Of a stretch of DNA of 64,000 bases, positions 28,866 through 38,707 are shown piece after piece (the first letter of the stretch is position 1; every line of letters starts with the position of its first letter). This DNA comes from an uncultured Opitutaceae bacterium. Its GTDB lineage: Bacteria; Verrucomicrobiota; Verrucomicrobiia; Opitutales; Opitutaceae. The stretch spans positions 1 to 64,000 of the forward strand of contig CAIXHE010000063.1 in the NCBI GenBank assembly GCA_903919205.1, written 5' to 3'. The position numbers and the translations under genes are program-made. Below the pieces are notes generated by a model. That model did no database searches and had not been told where the DNA came from. It saw only the letters and a program-made list of their open reading frames with translations.

Positions 28866-30236
28866 TCAGGCCTTGGTGGTTCCCGGGGCGGCGCCCTCCG
28901 CCGCGTAGTGCTCCTGGGCGACCGGGCTGACGAAGAGGTTGCAGATCAGCCCCACGAGCAGCACGCCGGCCATCACGTAGAACGAGAGGTTGTAGGCCTC
29001 CGCCCTGGGGACGCCGTGCTCGCGCTGGTACTTGGAAAGGTAAGTGATCAGCTGGGGCCCCAGGAGGGCCGCCATCGACCAGGACGTGATCACGCGCCCG
29101 TGGATCGCCCCGACCTGGGCGGTGCCGAACAGGTCGCGCAGGTAGGCGGGGATGGTCGCGAAGCCGCCCCCGTACATCGAGATGATCACGCTCGTGATCG
29201 CGACGAAGAAAGCGACGCTGTGGGTGCGCTCGCTCAGCGGCAGCAGGCAGTAGAGGCTGATGCCGAGCAGGAAGTACACGCAGTAGATCGCGCGGCGGCC
29301 GGTGTAGTCCGAGGCCGAGGACCACAGGAAGCGTCCGAACATGTTGAAGATCGACAGCAGGCCCACAAACCCCCCCGCGACCACCGCGGACACGCCGAAC
29401 ATGTCCTGGCACATGGGGGAGGCCTGGGCCAGGATGCCGATGCCGGCCGTGACGTTGCAGCATAGCACCGCCCACAGCAGGTAGAACTGCGGCGTCCTGA
29501 GGGCCTCGTCGGCCGCCACGTTCTGGGTGGTCACGAGCTTGCGCGGCTGGGCGGAGGGGGTGAAGCCCTCGGGCTTCCAGCCGGGCGCCGGCACCCGCAC
29601 GATCCACGCCCCGAAGTTGATCATGAGGAAATAGCAGGCGGCCATGACGAGGAAGGCCTCCTCGACCCCGACGGACGTGGCGCTCTTGAAGTGGTTCATG
29701 AGCTCCACGGCGAAGGGTGCGCCCACCAGGGCTCCGCTGCCGAAGCCCATGATCGCCATGCCGGTGGCCATGCCGGGCCTGTCGGGGAACCACTTGACGA
29801 GGGTGGAGACCGGGGCGATGTAGCCGAGGCCGAGCCCGATGCCCCCGACGGCGCCGTAGCCGAGGGCGACCACGGCCAGGCTGTGGATGTGGACCCCGAG
29901 GCTTGCGATCACGAGCCCGCTGCAGAAGCAGCACGCGCTCGCGAACATGGTCTTGCGGGGGCCGTTTCTCTCCACCCACTTACCGAGGAAGGCGGCGGAG
30001 AGGCCGAGCATGATGAGGGCCAGCGAGTAGGTTGCCAGCACGACGGACTGCACTTGCCAGTCCCGGTCGGGGATCGACTTGGTGATGCCGATCGCGCGGC
30101 TGAGCGGGATGTTGAAGACGCTGAAGCCGTAGACCTCGCCGATGCACATCTGGACCGCGATCGCCGCGGGTGGCACGAGCCAACGGTTGAATCCAGGGGT
30201 CGCAACAATATGCTCGCGGTCAAGGAATGAAGACAT
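28866..30236 (-). CDS. OFA (oxalate/formate antiporter) family MFS transporter
   Basis: MCIGEVYGFSVFNIPLSRAIG, GLGLGYIAPVSTLVKWFPDRPGMATGMAIMGFGSGALVGAPFA; 12-TM pattern. Confidence 0.85.
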   Translation of the reverse strand: MSSFLDREHIVATPGFNRWLVPPAAIAVQMCIGEVYGFSVFNIPLSRAIGITKSIPDRDWQVQSVVLATYSLALIMLGLSAAFLGKWVERNGPRKTMFASACCFCSGLVIASLGVHIHSLAVVALGYGAVGGIGLGLGYIAPVSTLVKWFPDRPGMATGMAIMGFGSGALVGAPFAVELMNHFKSATSVGVEEAFLVMAACYFLMINFGAWIVRVPAPGWKPEGFTPSAQPRKLVTTQNVAADEALRTPQFYLLWAVLCCNVTAGIGILAQASPMCQDMFGVSAVVAGGFVGLLSIFNMFGRFLWSSASDYTGRRAIYCVYFLLGISLYCLLPLSERTHSVAFFVAITSVIISMYGGGFATIPAYLRDLFGTAQVGAIHGRVITSWSMAALLGPQLITYLSKYQREHGVPRAEAYNLSFYVMAGVLLVGLICNLFVSPVAQEHYAAEGAAPGTTKA

Positions 30237-30354
30237 GGACGGGGTAGGGGGTAAGAACCGGGGCGGGACCTGCTCGAAGAAACTCGGCAAGGCCCGGGTG
30301 TCAAACGAACCGGAGCGATTGGCAGGCGCGCGCCGAGCGCACCCGGCCCGCGGC

Positions 30355-31002
30355 TCAGTTCGGTTCGAGCTTGAATTCGACGGGCAGCACCATGCGAAAC
30401 CTCACCACGACTCCGTTGCGCCGACCGGGCTCAAATCGCCACTGGCGCACGGCCTGCAGCGTCGCCTCCTCGAAGACCGACTGGGTGGAGCTGACCACCC
30501 TCGGGTCGACGACCCGCCCGCGCTCGTCCACGGTGAAGGCCACGACGACCTGCCCGCCCATCGAGGAGGCCTTGGCCTCATAGGGGTAGGCGGGTTGGCG
30601 CTCGTACTTGGCTCTCGGCGGGTTGTCCAGTCGGTCGGCGCCGATCGCCTGGGGATCCCATCCGGTTCCGTCCCCGATGGGGCCCGGGGGGCCCGGCGGG
30701 ACCTTCATGACGTCGGCAGGCGACGAGGGCCGCGAGATGGGCACCTCGACCGTGGGCTTCGGGCCCGGCTCCACAGGCGGGGGCTCCGGCAGGGCGGGCG
30801 CCGGCTTCCCGCCGGGGTCCTCGGCGGACGCGCCCGAGGCGGGCTCGAGCGGCTCGGGCGGCGGCATCGGCTGGACCGGGTCCCCCGGGGGGAGCGCCGG
30901 GGTTTGGTTCACCGGGGGCGGCGGCGGCTTGCCGCCGGTAAGGAACAACAGGCTGTCCACCGACAGGGCCACCGCCAAGGGCAGTGCGAACGTGCGTTTC
31001 AT
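30355..31002 (-). CDS. TonB-family energy transducer
   Basis: N-terminal TM, proline-rich linker, C-terminal YPYEAKASSMGGQVVVAFTVDERGRVVDPRVVSSTQSVFEEATLQAVRQWRFEPG. Confidence 0.8.
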   Translation of the reverse strand: MKRTFALPLAVALSVDSLLFLTGGKPPPPPVNQTPALPPGDPVQPMPPPEPLEPASGASAEDPGGKPAPALPEPPPVEPGPKPTVEVPISRPSSPADVMKVPPGPPGPIGDGTGWDPQAIGADRLDNPPRAKYERQPAYPYEAKASSMGGQVVVAFTVDERGRVVDPRVVSSTQSVFEEATLQAVRQWRFEPGRRNGVVVRFRMVLPVEFKLEPN

Positions 31003-31144
31003 ATTAGCCTCCGAGTTTGAGGGTTGAGACTCCGCGTGCCTCGCTGCGCCCAGCCTCGGCGCATGCGATCCCGAATTCAAGGGATCGAATTAGGAAAAAG
31101 AATGAACAAAATTAGCCCGCGTGATACGCCGGGCCGCTTGCGGG

Positions 31145-31600
31145 CTAGGCCTTCGGCTCCGGGAAGGTGGCTGCCTGCTGCAGGAGCCATTCGCCGGAGG
31201 CGTCGCGCACCCACGCGAACTCGAAGCGACCCGACACCTCGATCACCTTGCCCTCGGGCGTCCGCACGCGCTGGTGGTACCTGCCGAGCTGCTCCGAGGT
31301 GTCCCCGTCGATCAGCGTGCTGTCCGCCACGTCCTCGTTGGAGAGCACCTTGAAGTCGGAGTAGCCCTCGAGGAAGCGCTGGATGGCCGCGCGTCCGTGC
31401 ACGGGCGGCTGCCGGGGGTTCACGATCTCCCCGTCCGGCGCGAACATCGCCGCGACGCCGGCCGGGTCCATCGCCAGGAGCAGGGCCGAGTAGCGCTGGA
31501 GCCGCGCCTGGACCTGGGCGCGCCGCGCGGCCACCTCATGATGGCTCGCGCAGCCCGCGAGCAGGAGCGTGGCCGCAAGGAGGAGGGCCCCTTTCTTCAT
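31145..31600 (-). CDS. Lipoprotein with SnoaL/NTF2-like domain
   Basis: Lipobox LLLAGCASHH; RYSALLLAMDPAGVAAMFAPDGEIVNP...HGRAAIQRFL. Confidence 0.7.
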   Translation of the reverse strand: MKKGALLLAATLLLAGCASHHEVAARRAQVQARLQRYSALLLAMDPAGVAAMFAPDGEIVNPRQPPVHGRAAIQRFLEGYSDFKVLSNEDVADSTLIDGDTSEQLGRYHQRVRTPEGKVIEVSGRFEFAWVRDASGEWLLQQAATFPEPKA

Positions 31601-31610
31601 GCCCGCGCCC

Positions 31611-32612
31611 CTAGTCGGCGGCGGACCCGGAGATCGTCTCGATCTTGCGCACGAGCTGGGGAGTCAGGCGCTCTGCGACCTCCAGCGACTTCAGGTTCTC
31701 CGTCAGCTGCTCCACCTTGGAGGCACCCAGGATCACCGTGCTGACGCGCGGGTTCTTCAGGCACCAGGCGATCGCGAGGCAGGGAAGCGAGGTCCCCAGG
31801 CCCTCCGCGATCGCGGCGAGCTTGGTCACGGCGGAGAGCTTCTTCTTCGCCTTGGGGTCCTTCAGCACGGAGTCTCTCAGCCACTCGAGGCCGGCCACGT
31901 TGAGCCGCGCGCCCTCGGGCATGCCCGCGTTGTACTTGCCGGTCAGCAGGCCCGACGCGAGCGGGGACCAGATTGTGGTCCCGAGGCCGGGCGCGCGGTA
32001 GAGGCTGGCGTACTCCTTCTCGACCCTGGCGCGGTGGAAGAGGTTGTACTGGGGCTGCTCGACCACCGGGTGGTACAGGCCCAGCTCGTCGCACACGGCG
32101 TGCGCCTCGCGGATCTCGGCCGCGCTCCACTCGCTCGTGCCCCAGTAGAGGACCTTGCCCTGGACGATCAGGTCGTGCATCGCCCGGCATTTCTCCACCA
32201 TGGGCACCGTCGCGTCGGGACGGTGGCAGTAGTAGAGATCCAGGTAGTCGACCTGCAGGCGCCTCAGGGCCCCGTGGCAGGCCTCGACGATGTGCTTGCG
32301 GGAGAGGCCGTCCTCGTTCGGGCGGTCGCCCTCGCCCCCGAAGAACACCTTGCTCGAGACAAGGTAGCTGCTGCGGCGCCAGCCCGACTTCTTGAGGATC
32401 GCCCCCATGACGACCTCCGCCTGCCCGTCGGCATAGGACTCGGCGTTGTCGAAGAAGTTGATGCCGGCGTCGTACGCGGTGTGCAGCAGCTTCTCGGCGA
32501 CCGGGTCGCCGATCTGCTTGCCGAAGGTCACCCAGGCGCCGAAGGAAAGGGCGCTGATCTTGATTCCGGTCTTTCCGAGCTGGCGGTAGGGCATCGTCAT
32601 GGGAGTGGGCAT
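31611..32612 (-). CDS. Aldo/keto reductase (KCAB/YghZ-like)
   Basis: MPYRQLGKTGIKISALSFGAWVTFG, YDAGINFFDNAESYADGQAE, LQVDYLDLYYCHRPD, VEQPQYNLFHR. Confidence 0.9.
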   Translation of the reverse strand: MPTPMTMPYRQLGKTGIKISALSFGAWVTFGKQIGDPVAEKLLHTAYDAGINFFDNAESYADGQAEVVMGAILKKSGWRRSSYLVSSKVFFGGEGDRPNEDGLSRKHIVEACHGALRRLQVDYLDLYYCHRPDATVPMVEKCRAMHDLIVQGKVLYWGTSEWSAAEIREAHAVCDELGLYHPVVEQPQYNLFHRARVEKEYASLYRAPGLGTTIWSPLASGLLTGKYNAGMPEGARLNVAGLEWLRDSVLKDPKAKKKLSAVTKLAAIAEGLGTSLPCLAIAWCLKNPRVSTVILGASKVEQLTENLKSLEVAERLTPQLVRKIETISGSAAD

Positions 32613-32720
32613 ATGTGGTCGGAAAGCTTGGCGCGGGTACCGGCATTGCGCAAGGGTGGGGTGCTTGACCCGAAGGCCCAGGGGGGGCACCACTGCCCCC
32701 GGGGCGAAACCGCGCACACC

Positions 32721-33827
32721 TTGAACATCCATGGAAAACCCCAGCGGACCATCTGGCCCGCCGCCGACGGCGTCTCGGTGGAGGTGATCGACCAGACCCG
32801 CCTTCCGCACGCGTTCGTGGTGGCTCGCCTGGCTTCGCTCGCGGACGCCGAGCACGCGATCCGCGCGATGGTGGTGCGGGGGGCGCCGCTGATCGGAGCC
32901 ACGGCCGCCTACGGTCTCTGGCTCGCCCTGCGCGCGGACCCCTCCGACGCCTCGCTCCTGCGCGCCTCCCAGGCGCTCCTCTCGGCGCGGCCGAGCGGCG
33001 TTAACCTGCGCTGGGCCCTCGAGCGGATGGCGGCGTGGCTCGTGCCGCTGCCCCCCGCCGGGCGCGCGGCCGCGGCCCGGCTGCGCGCGGCCGAGATCTG
33101 CGAGGAGGACGTGGAGCTCAACCGGGCGATCGGCCGCGCGGGACTGCCGCTCCTCAGGGCCCTCGCCGGGCGGCGCCCCTCCGGCGCCCCCCTCAACATC
33201 CTCACGCACTGCAATGCCGGCTGGCTCGGCACGGTCGACTTCGGCACGGCGACGGCGCCGATCTACCTGGCGCACGACGCGGGCATTCCCGTCCACGTGT
33301 GGGTCGACGAAACCCGGCCGCGCAACCAGGGCGCGAGCCTGACCGCGTGGGAGCTGCTCAACCACGGGGTGCCCCACACGGTGATCGCGGACAACGCCGG
33401 GGGCCACCTGATGCAGCGCGGACGCGTCGACGTGGTGATCGTCGGGACCGACCGGACCACCTCGACCGGCGACGTCTGCAACAAGATCGGCACCTACCTG
33501 AAGGCCCTGGCGGCGCGCGACAACCACGTGCCGTTCTACGCGGCGGTCCCCTCGCCCTCGATCGACTGGCGCCTGAGAGACGGCCTTGGCGAGATCCCGA
33601 TCGAGGAGCGTCCGGCGAGGGAGGTCACCCACATCTCGGGAAGGCTGGCGGACGGGTCGTTGGGCGAGCTCGCGCTCACGCCCGCCGGCAGCCCCGCCGC
33701 CAACCCTTCTTTCGACGTGACCCCCGCCGGGCTGGTCACGGGGCTCATCACCGAGCGCGGCGTGTGCGAGGCAACCGAGGCTGGACTGCGGGGGCTGTTT
33801 CCGGACACAACTGGGGGCCTCCCCTGA
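32721..33827 (+). CDS. mtnA: Methylthioribose-1-phosphate isomerase
   Basis: IRAMVVRGAPLIGATAAYG, NILTHCNAGWLGTVDFGTATAPIY, DETRPRNQGASLTAWEL, GTDRTTSTGDVCNKIGTY. TTG start at 32721 inferred. Confidence 0.88.
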   Translation: MNIHGKPQRTIWPAADGVSVEVIDQTRLPHAFVVARLASLADAEHAIRAMVVRGAPLIGATAAYGLWLALRADPSDASLLRASQALLSARPSGVNLRWALERMAAWLVPLPPAGRAAAARLRAAEICEEDVELNRAIGRAGLPLLRALAGRRPSGAPLNILTHCNAGWLGTVDFGTATAPIYLAHDAGIPVHVWVDETRPRNQGASLTAWELLNHGVPHTVIADNAGGHLMQRGRVDVVIVGTDRTTSTGDVCNKIGTYLKALAARDNHVPFYAAVPSPSIDWRLRDGLGEIPIEERPAREVTHISGRLADGSLGELALTPAGSPAANPSFDVTPAGLVTGLITERGVCEATEAGLRGLFPDTTGGLP

Positions 33828-33841
33828 ACCTCCTCGCCCCC

Positions 33842-34645
33842 ATGACCCACCTGAGCCGCAGAGATTTCGTGAAAACCTCCCTCGCAGCCTCCGCCGCGGC
33901 CCTGGCCGCCCCCGCGTCGCACGCGTCCGCCCCCGCCGCGCCGAGTGGCGAATACATCGAGCTGCGCTCCTACCGGATCCGTCCCGGGGCGTCGCACGGG
34001 CTCCTCGACGCCTACCTGGAGGGCGCGCTCATCCCCGCGCTCAACGCCCGCGGCGTGAGGGCGGTGGGCGTCTTCACCGAGACCGAGCCGAAGGACGGCG
34101 TCGCCGTCTGGGTGCTGATCCCGCACCCCTCGCTGGAGTCCGCGGCCGGCGTGGACGCCTCGCTCAACGCCGACCCGGCCGTGCTCGCCGCCGGCGCCAA
34201 GTACCTCACCTCGCCCACGACCGCTGCACCCGCCTTCGACCGCATCGACAGCTGGCTCTTCCTGCCCTTCGCGGGGCTGCCGAGCCTGGCGGTGCCGGCG
34301 CTCGCAGCCGCGAGGAAGCCCCGGATCCTCGAGCTGCGCATCTACGAGAGCTTCAGCGAGGTGAAGGCCCTCAAGAAGGTGGCGATGTTCAACGCGGGCG
34401 AGATCGGCCTCATGCAGGACCTGAACCTCTCCCCGGTCTTCTACGGTCAGGCGCTGCTGGGCAGGGACCTCCCGCAGCTCACCTACCTGCTCTGCAGCCC
34501 GGACCTGGAGACCCACAAGAAGAACTGGTCCGCCTTCCTCGCACACCCGGTGTGGCTCGCCCTGAAGAATGACCCGCAGTACGCGGACACCGTCTCAAAG
34601 GTCACGAGCCGCTTCATGGTTCCCGCCGCCTACTCGCAAATCTGA
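33842..34645 (+). CDS. Tat-signal NIPSNAP-family protein
   Basis: SRRDFVKTSLAASAAALAAPASHASA Tat signal; ELRSYRIRPGASHGLLDAYL and a second ELRIYESFSEVKALKKVAMF half. Confidence 0.75.
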   Translation: MTHLSRRDFVKTSLAASAAALAAPASHASAPAAPSGEYIELRSYRIRPGASHGLLDAYLEGALIPALNARGVRAVGVFTETEPKDGVAVWVLIPHPSLESAAGVDASLNADPAVLAAGAKYLTSPTTAAPAFDRIDSWLFLPFAGLPSLAVPALAAARKPRILELRIYESFSEVKALKKVAMFNAGEIGLMQDLNLSPVFYGQALLGRDLPQLTYLLCSPDLETHKKNWSAFLAHPVWLALKNDPQYADTVSKVTSRFMVPAAYSQI

Positions 34646-34697
34646 GCCGATCCCGCGGCTGCGTCGCCCCGGTGCCCCAGCGTCTTCAAGGAACACC

Positions 34698-34904
34698 CTA
34701 GCGCCAGGGCGAACGGGGGCCGAACATGTGGCGGAAGAGCTCGCCGTCGGAGAAGACGAACATGGCCATCGCGAACAGCATGAAGAACGCTGCTGTCCAG
34801 AAGAACGGGCTGTGGTGGATGGGCCTCCCGTAGGGGCGCGCGGTCTTGGACCCCTTCGGGTGGGGTCCGCCGGCGTGGTGCTTGATGCGTTCGAGGTCGG
34901 TCAT
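34698..34904 (-). CDS. Small membrane protein
   Basis: MTDLERIKHHAGGPHPKGSKTARPYGRPIHHSPFFWTAAFFMLFAMAMFVFSDGELFRHMF...; one TM. Confidence 0.55.
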   Translation of the reverse strand: MTDLERIKHHAGGPHPKGSKTARPYGRPIHHSPFFWTAAFFMLFAMAMFVFSDGELFRHMFGPRSPWR

Positions 34905-35060
34905 GGGTGTGCGGCACGCGTGCCACGCCCTTACGACCGCCGGATCGGGTGAAGGTAACGCTCGCGGGTCGCCGGGCGCAGGTGGGGTAACACCCCATGT
35001 CGCTCGGCGGCGCCAGGCAATACAATGATTGAGACCCCCGTAATCCCCCTCCGCTCCACC

Positions 35061-35252
35061 ATGCCAATCCTCAATGTTGTCCTCACCCTGATCGTCGTCG
35101 GCGTCCTGCTGGGGCTGATCAACGCCTACATCCCGATGCAGTCGACCATCAAGTCGCTGCTGAACGCCGTGGTCGTGATCGCCGTCGTGCTCTGGCTGCT
35201 CTACGGGTACGGCATCCTGACCTCCTCGGGCCACGTGAACCTCCCGCACTGA
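35061..35252 (+). CDS. Thivi_2564-like small two-TM membrane protein
   Basis: MPILNVVLTLIVVGVLLGLINAYIPMQSTIKSLLNAVVVIAVVLWLLYGYGIL. Confidence 0.65.
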   Translation: MPILNVVLTLIVVGVLLGLINAYIPMQSTIKSLLNAVVVIAVVLWLLYGYGILTSSGHVNLPH

Positions 35253-35301
35253 CCCGGCCGGGCGATGGCGGCTTTGCCGGGGATGGCTGTCATATCCCCG
35301 T

Positions 35302-35784
35302 GTGAGCGCCGTCCAGATGCCCCCCCGTGATGTGCGGACCGGGCCCGCGCGCGCGGCCGAAGAGACCCCGGCGCACGGCCCCTTTCCCCTCGAGAGCCGC
35401 GAGGGCGGGGACCTCGCCGCATGGCTCGACGCCGTCAGGCACGGACCGCCCGGGCGGCCGCTGCGGGCGAACCCCGCGCTGGCCCTGGTCTATGGCGTGT
35501 GCGCCCGCGAGGGGACGCTCGAGCGGCTCGTGGAGCGTCTTGCCGGCATCGAGGCGCGCCTGCAGGAAGAGCGGGCCCGCCTCGAGCGGGACCTGCGCTT
35601 TCAGGGACGCATGCTGGCCGACCGGGACTGCCAGCTGGCCGCGCTCCAGGCGGAGTTCGTCGCGATGCGCCGCAGCTGCGCCACGCGCATCCTGGGCTCC
35701 GCGCGCATCCGGGTGGGGCGCGCGCTGCGGTGGGCGCGGGCGTTTGCCCCCGCCCGCGCCCGCCGTTCCTCGGGGCCTACTTGA
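35302..35784 (+). CDS. Hypothetical coiled-coil protein
   Basis: LERLVERLAGIEARLQEERARLERDLRFQGRMLADRDCQLAALQAEF heptad-like region. Confidence 0.45.
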   Translation: MSAVQMPPRDVRTGPARAAEETPAHGPFPLESREGGDLAAWLDAVRHGPPGRPLRANPALALVYGVCAREGTLERLVERLAGIEARLQEERARLERDLRFQGRMLADRDCQLAALQAEFVAMRRSCATRILGSARIRVGRALRWARAFAPARARRSSGPT

Positions 35785-36109
35785 CGATCAGGCTGTTGGT
35801 CACGTCCACCACGCCCGGAACCGCCGCCGCGGCGCGGGCCGCGGCCTGCTTCTGGTCGGTCGTGTCGACGAAGCCGCTCAGCTGGACGACGCCCTTCATG
35901 GTCTGGACGCTGATCTCAAGCGACTTGACCGACGCGTCGTTCAGGAGGGCGGCCTTCACCTTCGTGGTGATGCTGGAGTCATCGATGTATTCGCCGGTGC
36001 TGTCGTGCTTGGCGGTGGCCGCGCAGCCGCTTCCGAGGAAGCCGGTGCCGAGGGCGCCCGCGAGGGCGAGGAGGGAGGTGCAGCGCAGGGCGCGTAGGGT
36101 GTGGTTCAT
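35777..36109 (-). CDS. BON-domain lipoprotein
   Basis: LGSGCAATAKHDSTGEYIDDSSITTKVKAALLNDASVKSLEISVQTMKGVVQLSGFVDT...GVVDVTNSLIVK. Confidence 0.85.
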   Translation of the reverse strand: MNHTLRALRCTSLLALAGALGTGFLGSGCAATAKHDSTGEYIDDSSITTKVKAALLNDASVKSLEISVQTMKGVVQLSGFVDTTDQKQAAARAAAAVPGVVDVTNSLIVK

Positions 36110-36287
36110 GTGGTAGGAGTGGGCCGCCGCCATTGGGGGGCAGCCCACTCCTTGGTGTCGCCGGGGCGCAAAGGGTTCTGCGGCCCGGCATGGGGTGAAC
36201 TGCGTACAGGCCGGTCCGGACGCCCGCGCGCCCCGCAAGGATTAGTTTGTCGGCAGGGCGGCATCGTCTAAGCTCCGCCCCCGAAGA

Positions 36288-36929
36288 ATGAAATCCATCG
36301 TCCTGTTTCTCGTGCTGGGCCTCGTGGCCTATGGTCTCTGGGAGTACGTCGAGTCCCACCCGGCCAGCACGCAGGTCGCGATGAGGGTGTCGGCGCGCAA
36401 CAAGGACGCCCCGTCGCCCGAGCCCACCCCCACCGAGCCGCCGGACACCGCACCGAAGGCGCCCAACCTGGCCCAGATCGCCCTGAAGACCGGCCGGGTC
36501 CTCACAAACGCGAAGCTGAAGACCGTGCGCCCGAGCGGGGTCCTCTTCCTCTGCGACCAGGGCCTGGTCGAGGTCCCGCTCGGCAACCTCCCTGACGAGA
36601 TGGCTTCCTACTACGCCCCCATGGTCGTGCCGGAGATGGCCCCCGCGGGCCCGACGCCCGTCCCCCCAACGCCCACCCCGGCTCCTGTGGCCAGGCCCCA
36701 GAAGAGCTACGTCCAGGACGCCCAAGACCGCCTGGCCTATGCGTCGCAGCGCGTGGCCCTCAAGGATCGGATCGCCCACGACCAGCAGATCATCGACCAA
36801 TGGTACAAGCAGTCGAGCTTCGTGAAGGACGGCTACGTGACCGAGTCCGTCTACAACGCCACCAAGGCCGACATGGAGGCCGCCATCGCCCAGCTTTCGC
36901 TGCTCGAGTCAAACGGTCCCGGCAACTGA
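36288..36929 (+). CDS. Hypothetical single-TM protein with proline-rich linker
   Basis: MKSIVLFLVLGLVAYGLWEYV N-terminal TM; PTPVPPTPTPAPV linker. Confidence 0.55.
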   Translation: MKSIVLFLVLGLVAYGLWEYVESHPASTQVAMRVSARNKDAPSPEPTPTEPPDTAPKAPNLAQIALKTGRVLTNAKLKTVRPSGVLFLCDQGLVEVPLGNLPDEMASYYAPMVVPEMAPAGPTPVPPTPTPAPVARPQKSYVQDAQDRLAYASQRVALKDRIAHDQQIIDQWYKQSSFVKDGYVTESVYNATKADMEAAIAQLSLLESNGPGN

Positions 36930-36941
36930 GCTCCGCCCCGC

Positions 36942-38684
36942 TCAGGCGGCGGGTGCGTCGCCGATCGGGAAATAGACCCGGATCCGGGAGCCCGAGCCGG
37001 GGACGGTGTCGATGATGAGGCCGCCGCCGTAGCTGGCCGCGATTCCATGCACCACCGATAGCCCGAGGCCGCGTCCCTCGTGGAACGGGCGGTTGGTGAA
37101 GAAGGGCTCGAGCACGTGGGGGAGGTCCGCCTCCGCGATCCCCCGTCCCGTGTCGGAAACCTCCACCACGGTGAAGTGGCTCGGCTGCGCGCTGGCGGCC
37201 GGCCCGTCCGGCTGGAGTAGCTCGTCGCGCACCCGGATCGCTATCTTCCCGCCATGGAAGGTGGCCTCGCCCGCGTTCGCCACGAGCTCGCGCACGATCG
37301 CCTCGACGTCCGTCGGGGCGACCATGGCCTTTCCCTCGCCCTCCGGGAGGTCCCACTCCAGGTCGCGCTTCTGGCCCAGCTGGCGGCGCACCGCGTCGTG
37401 CTGCGGCAGGAGGGCCTCGCGGAGGCGCTTGCGCCCCTCGGCGGTGTTGCGGATCCCGCTCGCGAGGCCGAGGCGCTCGGCGAGGCCCGAGGCCTTGAGC
37501 GCCGATGAGCTGATGGCGTCCAGGCTCTCGCGGGTGAGGGAGTGGGCGGCCACGTCGGTCCTCAGGAGTTGTGCGTGGCCGTGCACCACCGCCATCAGGT
37601 TGTTGATGATGTGCGAGATGCCGCCCGACATGCGCCGCATCAGCTCGAGCTTTGCGGCCTGCACGCGCTGCTCCTCGTCGGCCTTGTCGTGGAGGAGCCG
37701 CAGGCTCTCGGAGGAGGAGGCGACGATCCGGCCGACCAGCAGGAACGACATAAGCACGATGCCCACCGACAGCGCCTTGACCGGCAGCCCCGCGTTCTGG
37801 AGGGCCGAGAAAACCAGCAGGCCGCCGACCCCGAGCACCGCGAACACCGGCAGCGGGTTGACCATGCGGGCCAGCGTGGGGGTCTCTCGGACCTCGGGGA
37901 CGTCCTCCGGCCCGCTCATGAAGCAGGCGGCGGACATCATGTAGAACAGGTAGTCGACGAAGAAGAGGCTGTTGTTGAGGGGGGCGTTGTGGTCGTGGTA
38001 TCCGATTCCGTACTGGAACGCCACGAGGTAGAAGGTCTCCACGAGCACGGTGGCGGAAAGCCACATCACGGCCCGCCGGATCTCGGGGGCCGGACCGCGC
38101 ACCAGGATCAGGTTGAACACCATCAGGTAGCCGCCCTCGATCACGTCGTAGAGCATCATCGTGCGCCGGGTGTCCGGCGGGGCGGCTCGCAGGCCGGGCA
38201 GCGTCCAGATGACGAAGATGACGAGCGCCATGCCCAGGCCGGAGATGGCGGTGTCCATGGCGATCCTCCAGGCGGCGCCCGGGGCGATCGGGGCAAGCGG
38301 GATCCGGATGAGGGCCACGAGCCCGAGGGCCCAGATCGCGAGGTCGGAGACGAGGCCGAGGCCCGGGATGGACGGGAGGTCAACGCCGAGGCTCGCGGCC
38401 AGCCGAACCGCGTTGCCGCCCGAGGCGAGCAAGATGGACAGGCCCATCAGGGTGAGGGCCTGGCCCAGTCGCGCCGAGGTGACCTGCCGGCGGGCGGCGA
38501 TCATCATCATGCCCCCGGCGGACGCCTGCACGATCGCGGCGGCCAGGAGGCCGGCCGCCTCGCCGCTCACGGGCCCGAACGACACCACCCAGGGAACCAC
38601 CGACAGCGCCACCAACGCAACTGCTGTGCCGGCGAGCCAATGGCGCCGAAAATTGGGCACGGTCTGTGGGTAGGCTAAGGACAT
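36942..38684 (-). CDS. Membrane histidine kinase with atypical H-box
   Basis: N-terminal multi-TM sensor; GGISHIINNLMAVVHGHAQLL; ELVANAGEA N-box; VSDTGRGI; GRGLGLSVVHGI. Confidence 0.85.
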   Translation of the reverse strand: MSLAYPQTVPNFRRHWLAGTAVALVALSVVPWVVSFGPVSGEAAGLLAAAIVQASAGGMMMIAARRQVTSARLGQALTLMGLSILLASGGNAVRLAASLGVDLPSIPGLGLVSDLAIWALGLVALIRIPLAPIAPGAAWRIAMDTAISGLGMALVIFVIWTLPGLRAAPPDTRRTMMLYDVIEGGYLMVFNLILVRGPAPEIRRAVMWLSATVLVETFYLVAFQYGIGYHDHNAPLNNSLFFVDYLFYMMSAACFMSGPEDVPEVRETPTLARMVNPLPVFAVLGVGGLLVFSALQNAGLPVKALSVGIVLMSFLLVGRIVASSSESLRLLHDKADEEQRVQAAKLELMRRMSGGISHIINNLMAVVHGHAQLLRTDVAAHSLTRESLDAISSSALKASGLAERLGLASGIRNTAEGRKRLREALLPQHDAVRRQLGQKRDLEWDLPEGEGKAMVAPTDVEAIVRELVANAGEATFHGGKIAIRVRDELLQPDGPAASAQPSHFTVVEVSDTGRGIAEADLPHVLEPFFTNRPFHEGRGLGLSVVHGIAASYGGGLIIDTVPGSGSRIRVYFPIGDAPAA

Positions 38685-38707
38685 GGATGCTATGCGGTGT
38701 AGCTTAG

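Noticed and set aside
31569-32720. N-terminal extension of the mtnA ORF (31569 start)
   Set aside because: The first about 384 residues are antisense to the aldo/keto reductase; MtnA homology begins at about 32721.
31611-33632. 673-aa minus ORF as one protein
   Set aside because: Only the C-terminal 333 residues are aldo/keto reductase; the rest is antisense to mtnA.
36927-36944. TGAGC...GCTCA inverted repeat between convergent genes
   Set aside because: Largely a trivial consequence of convergent TGA/TCA stop codons; too short to claim.
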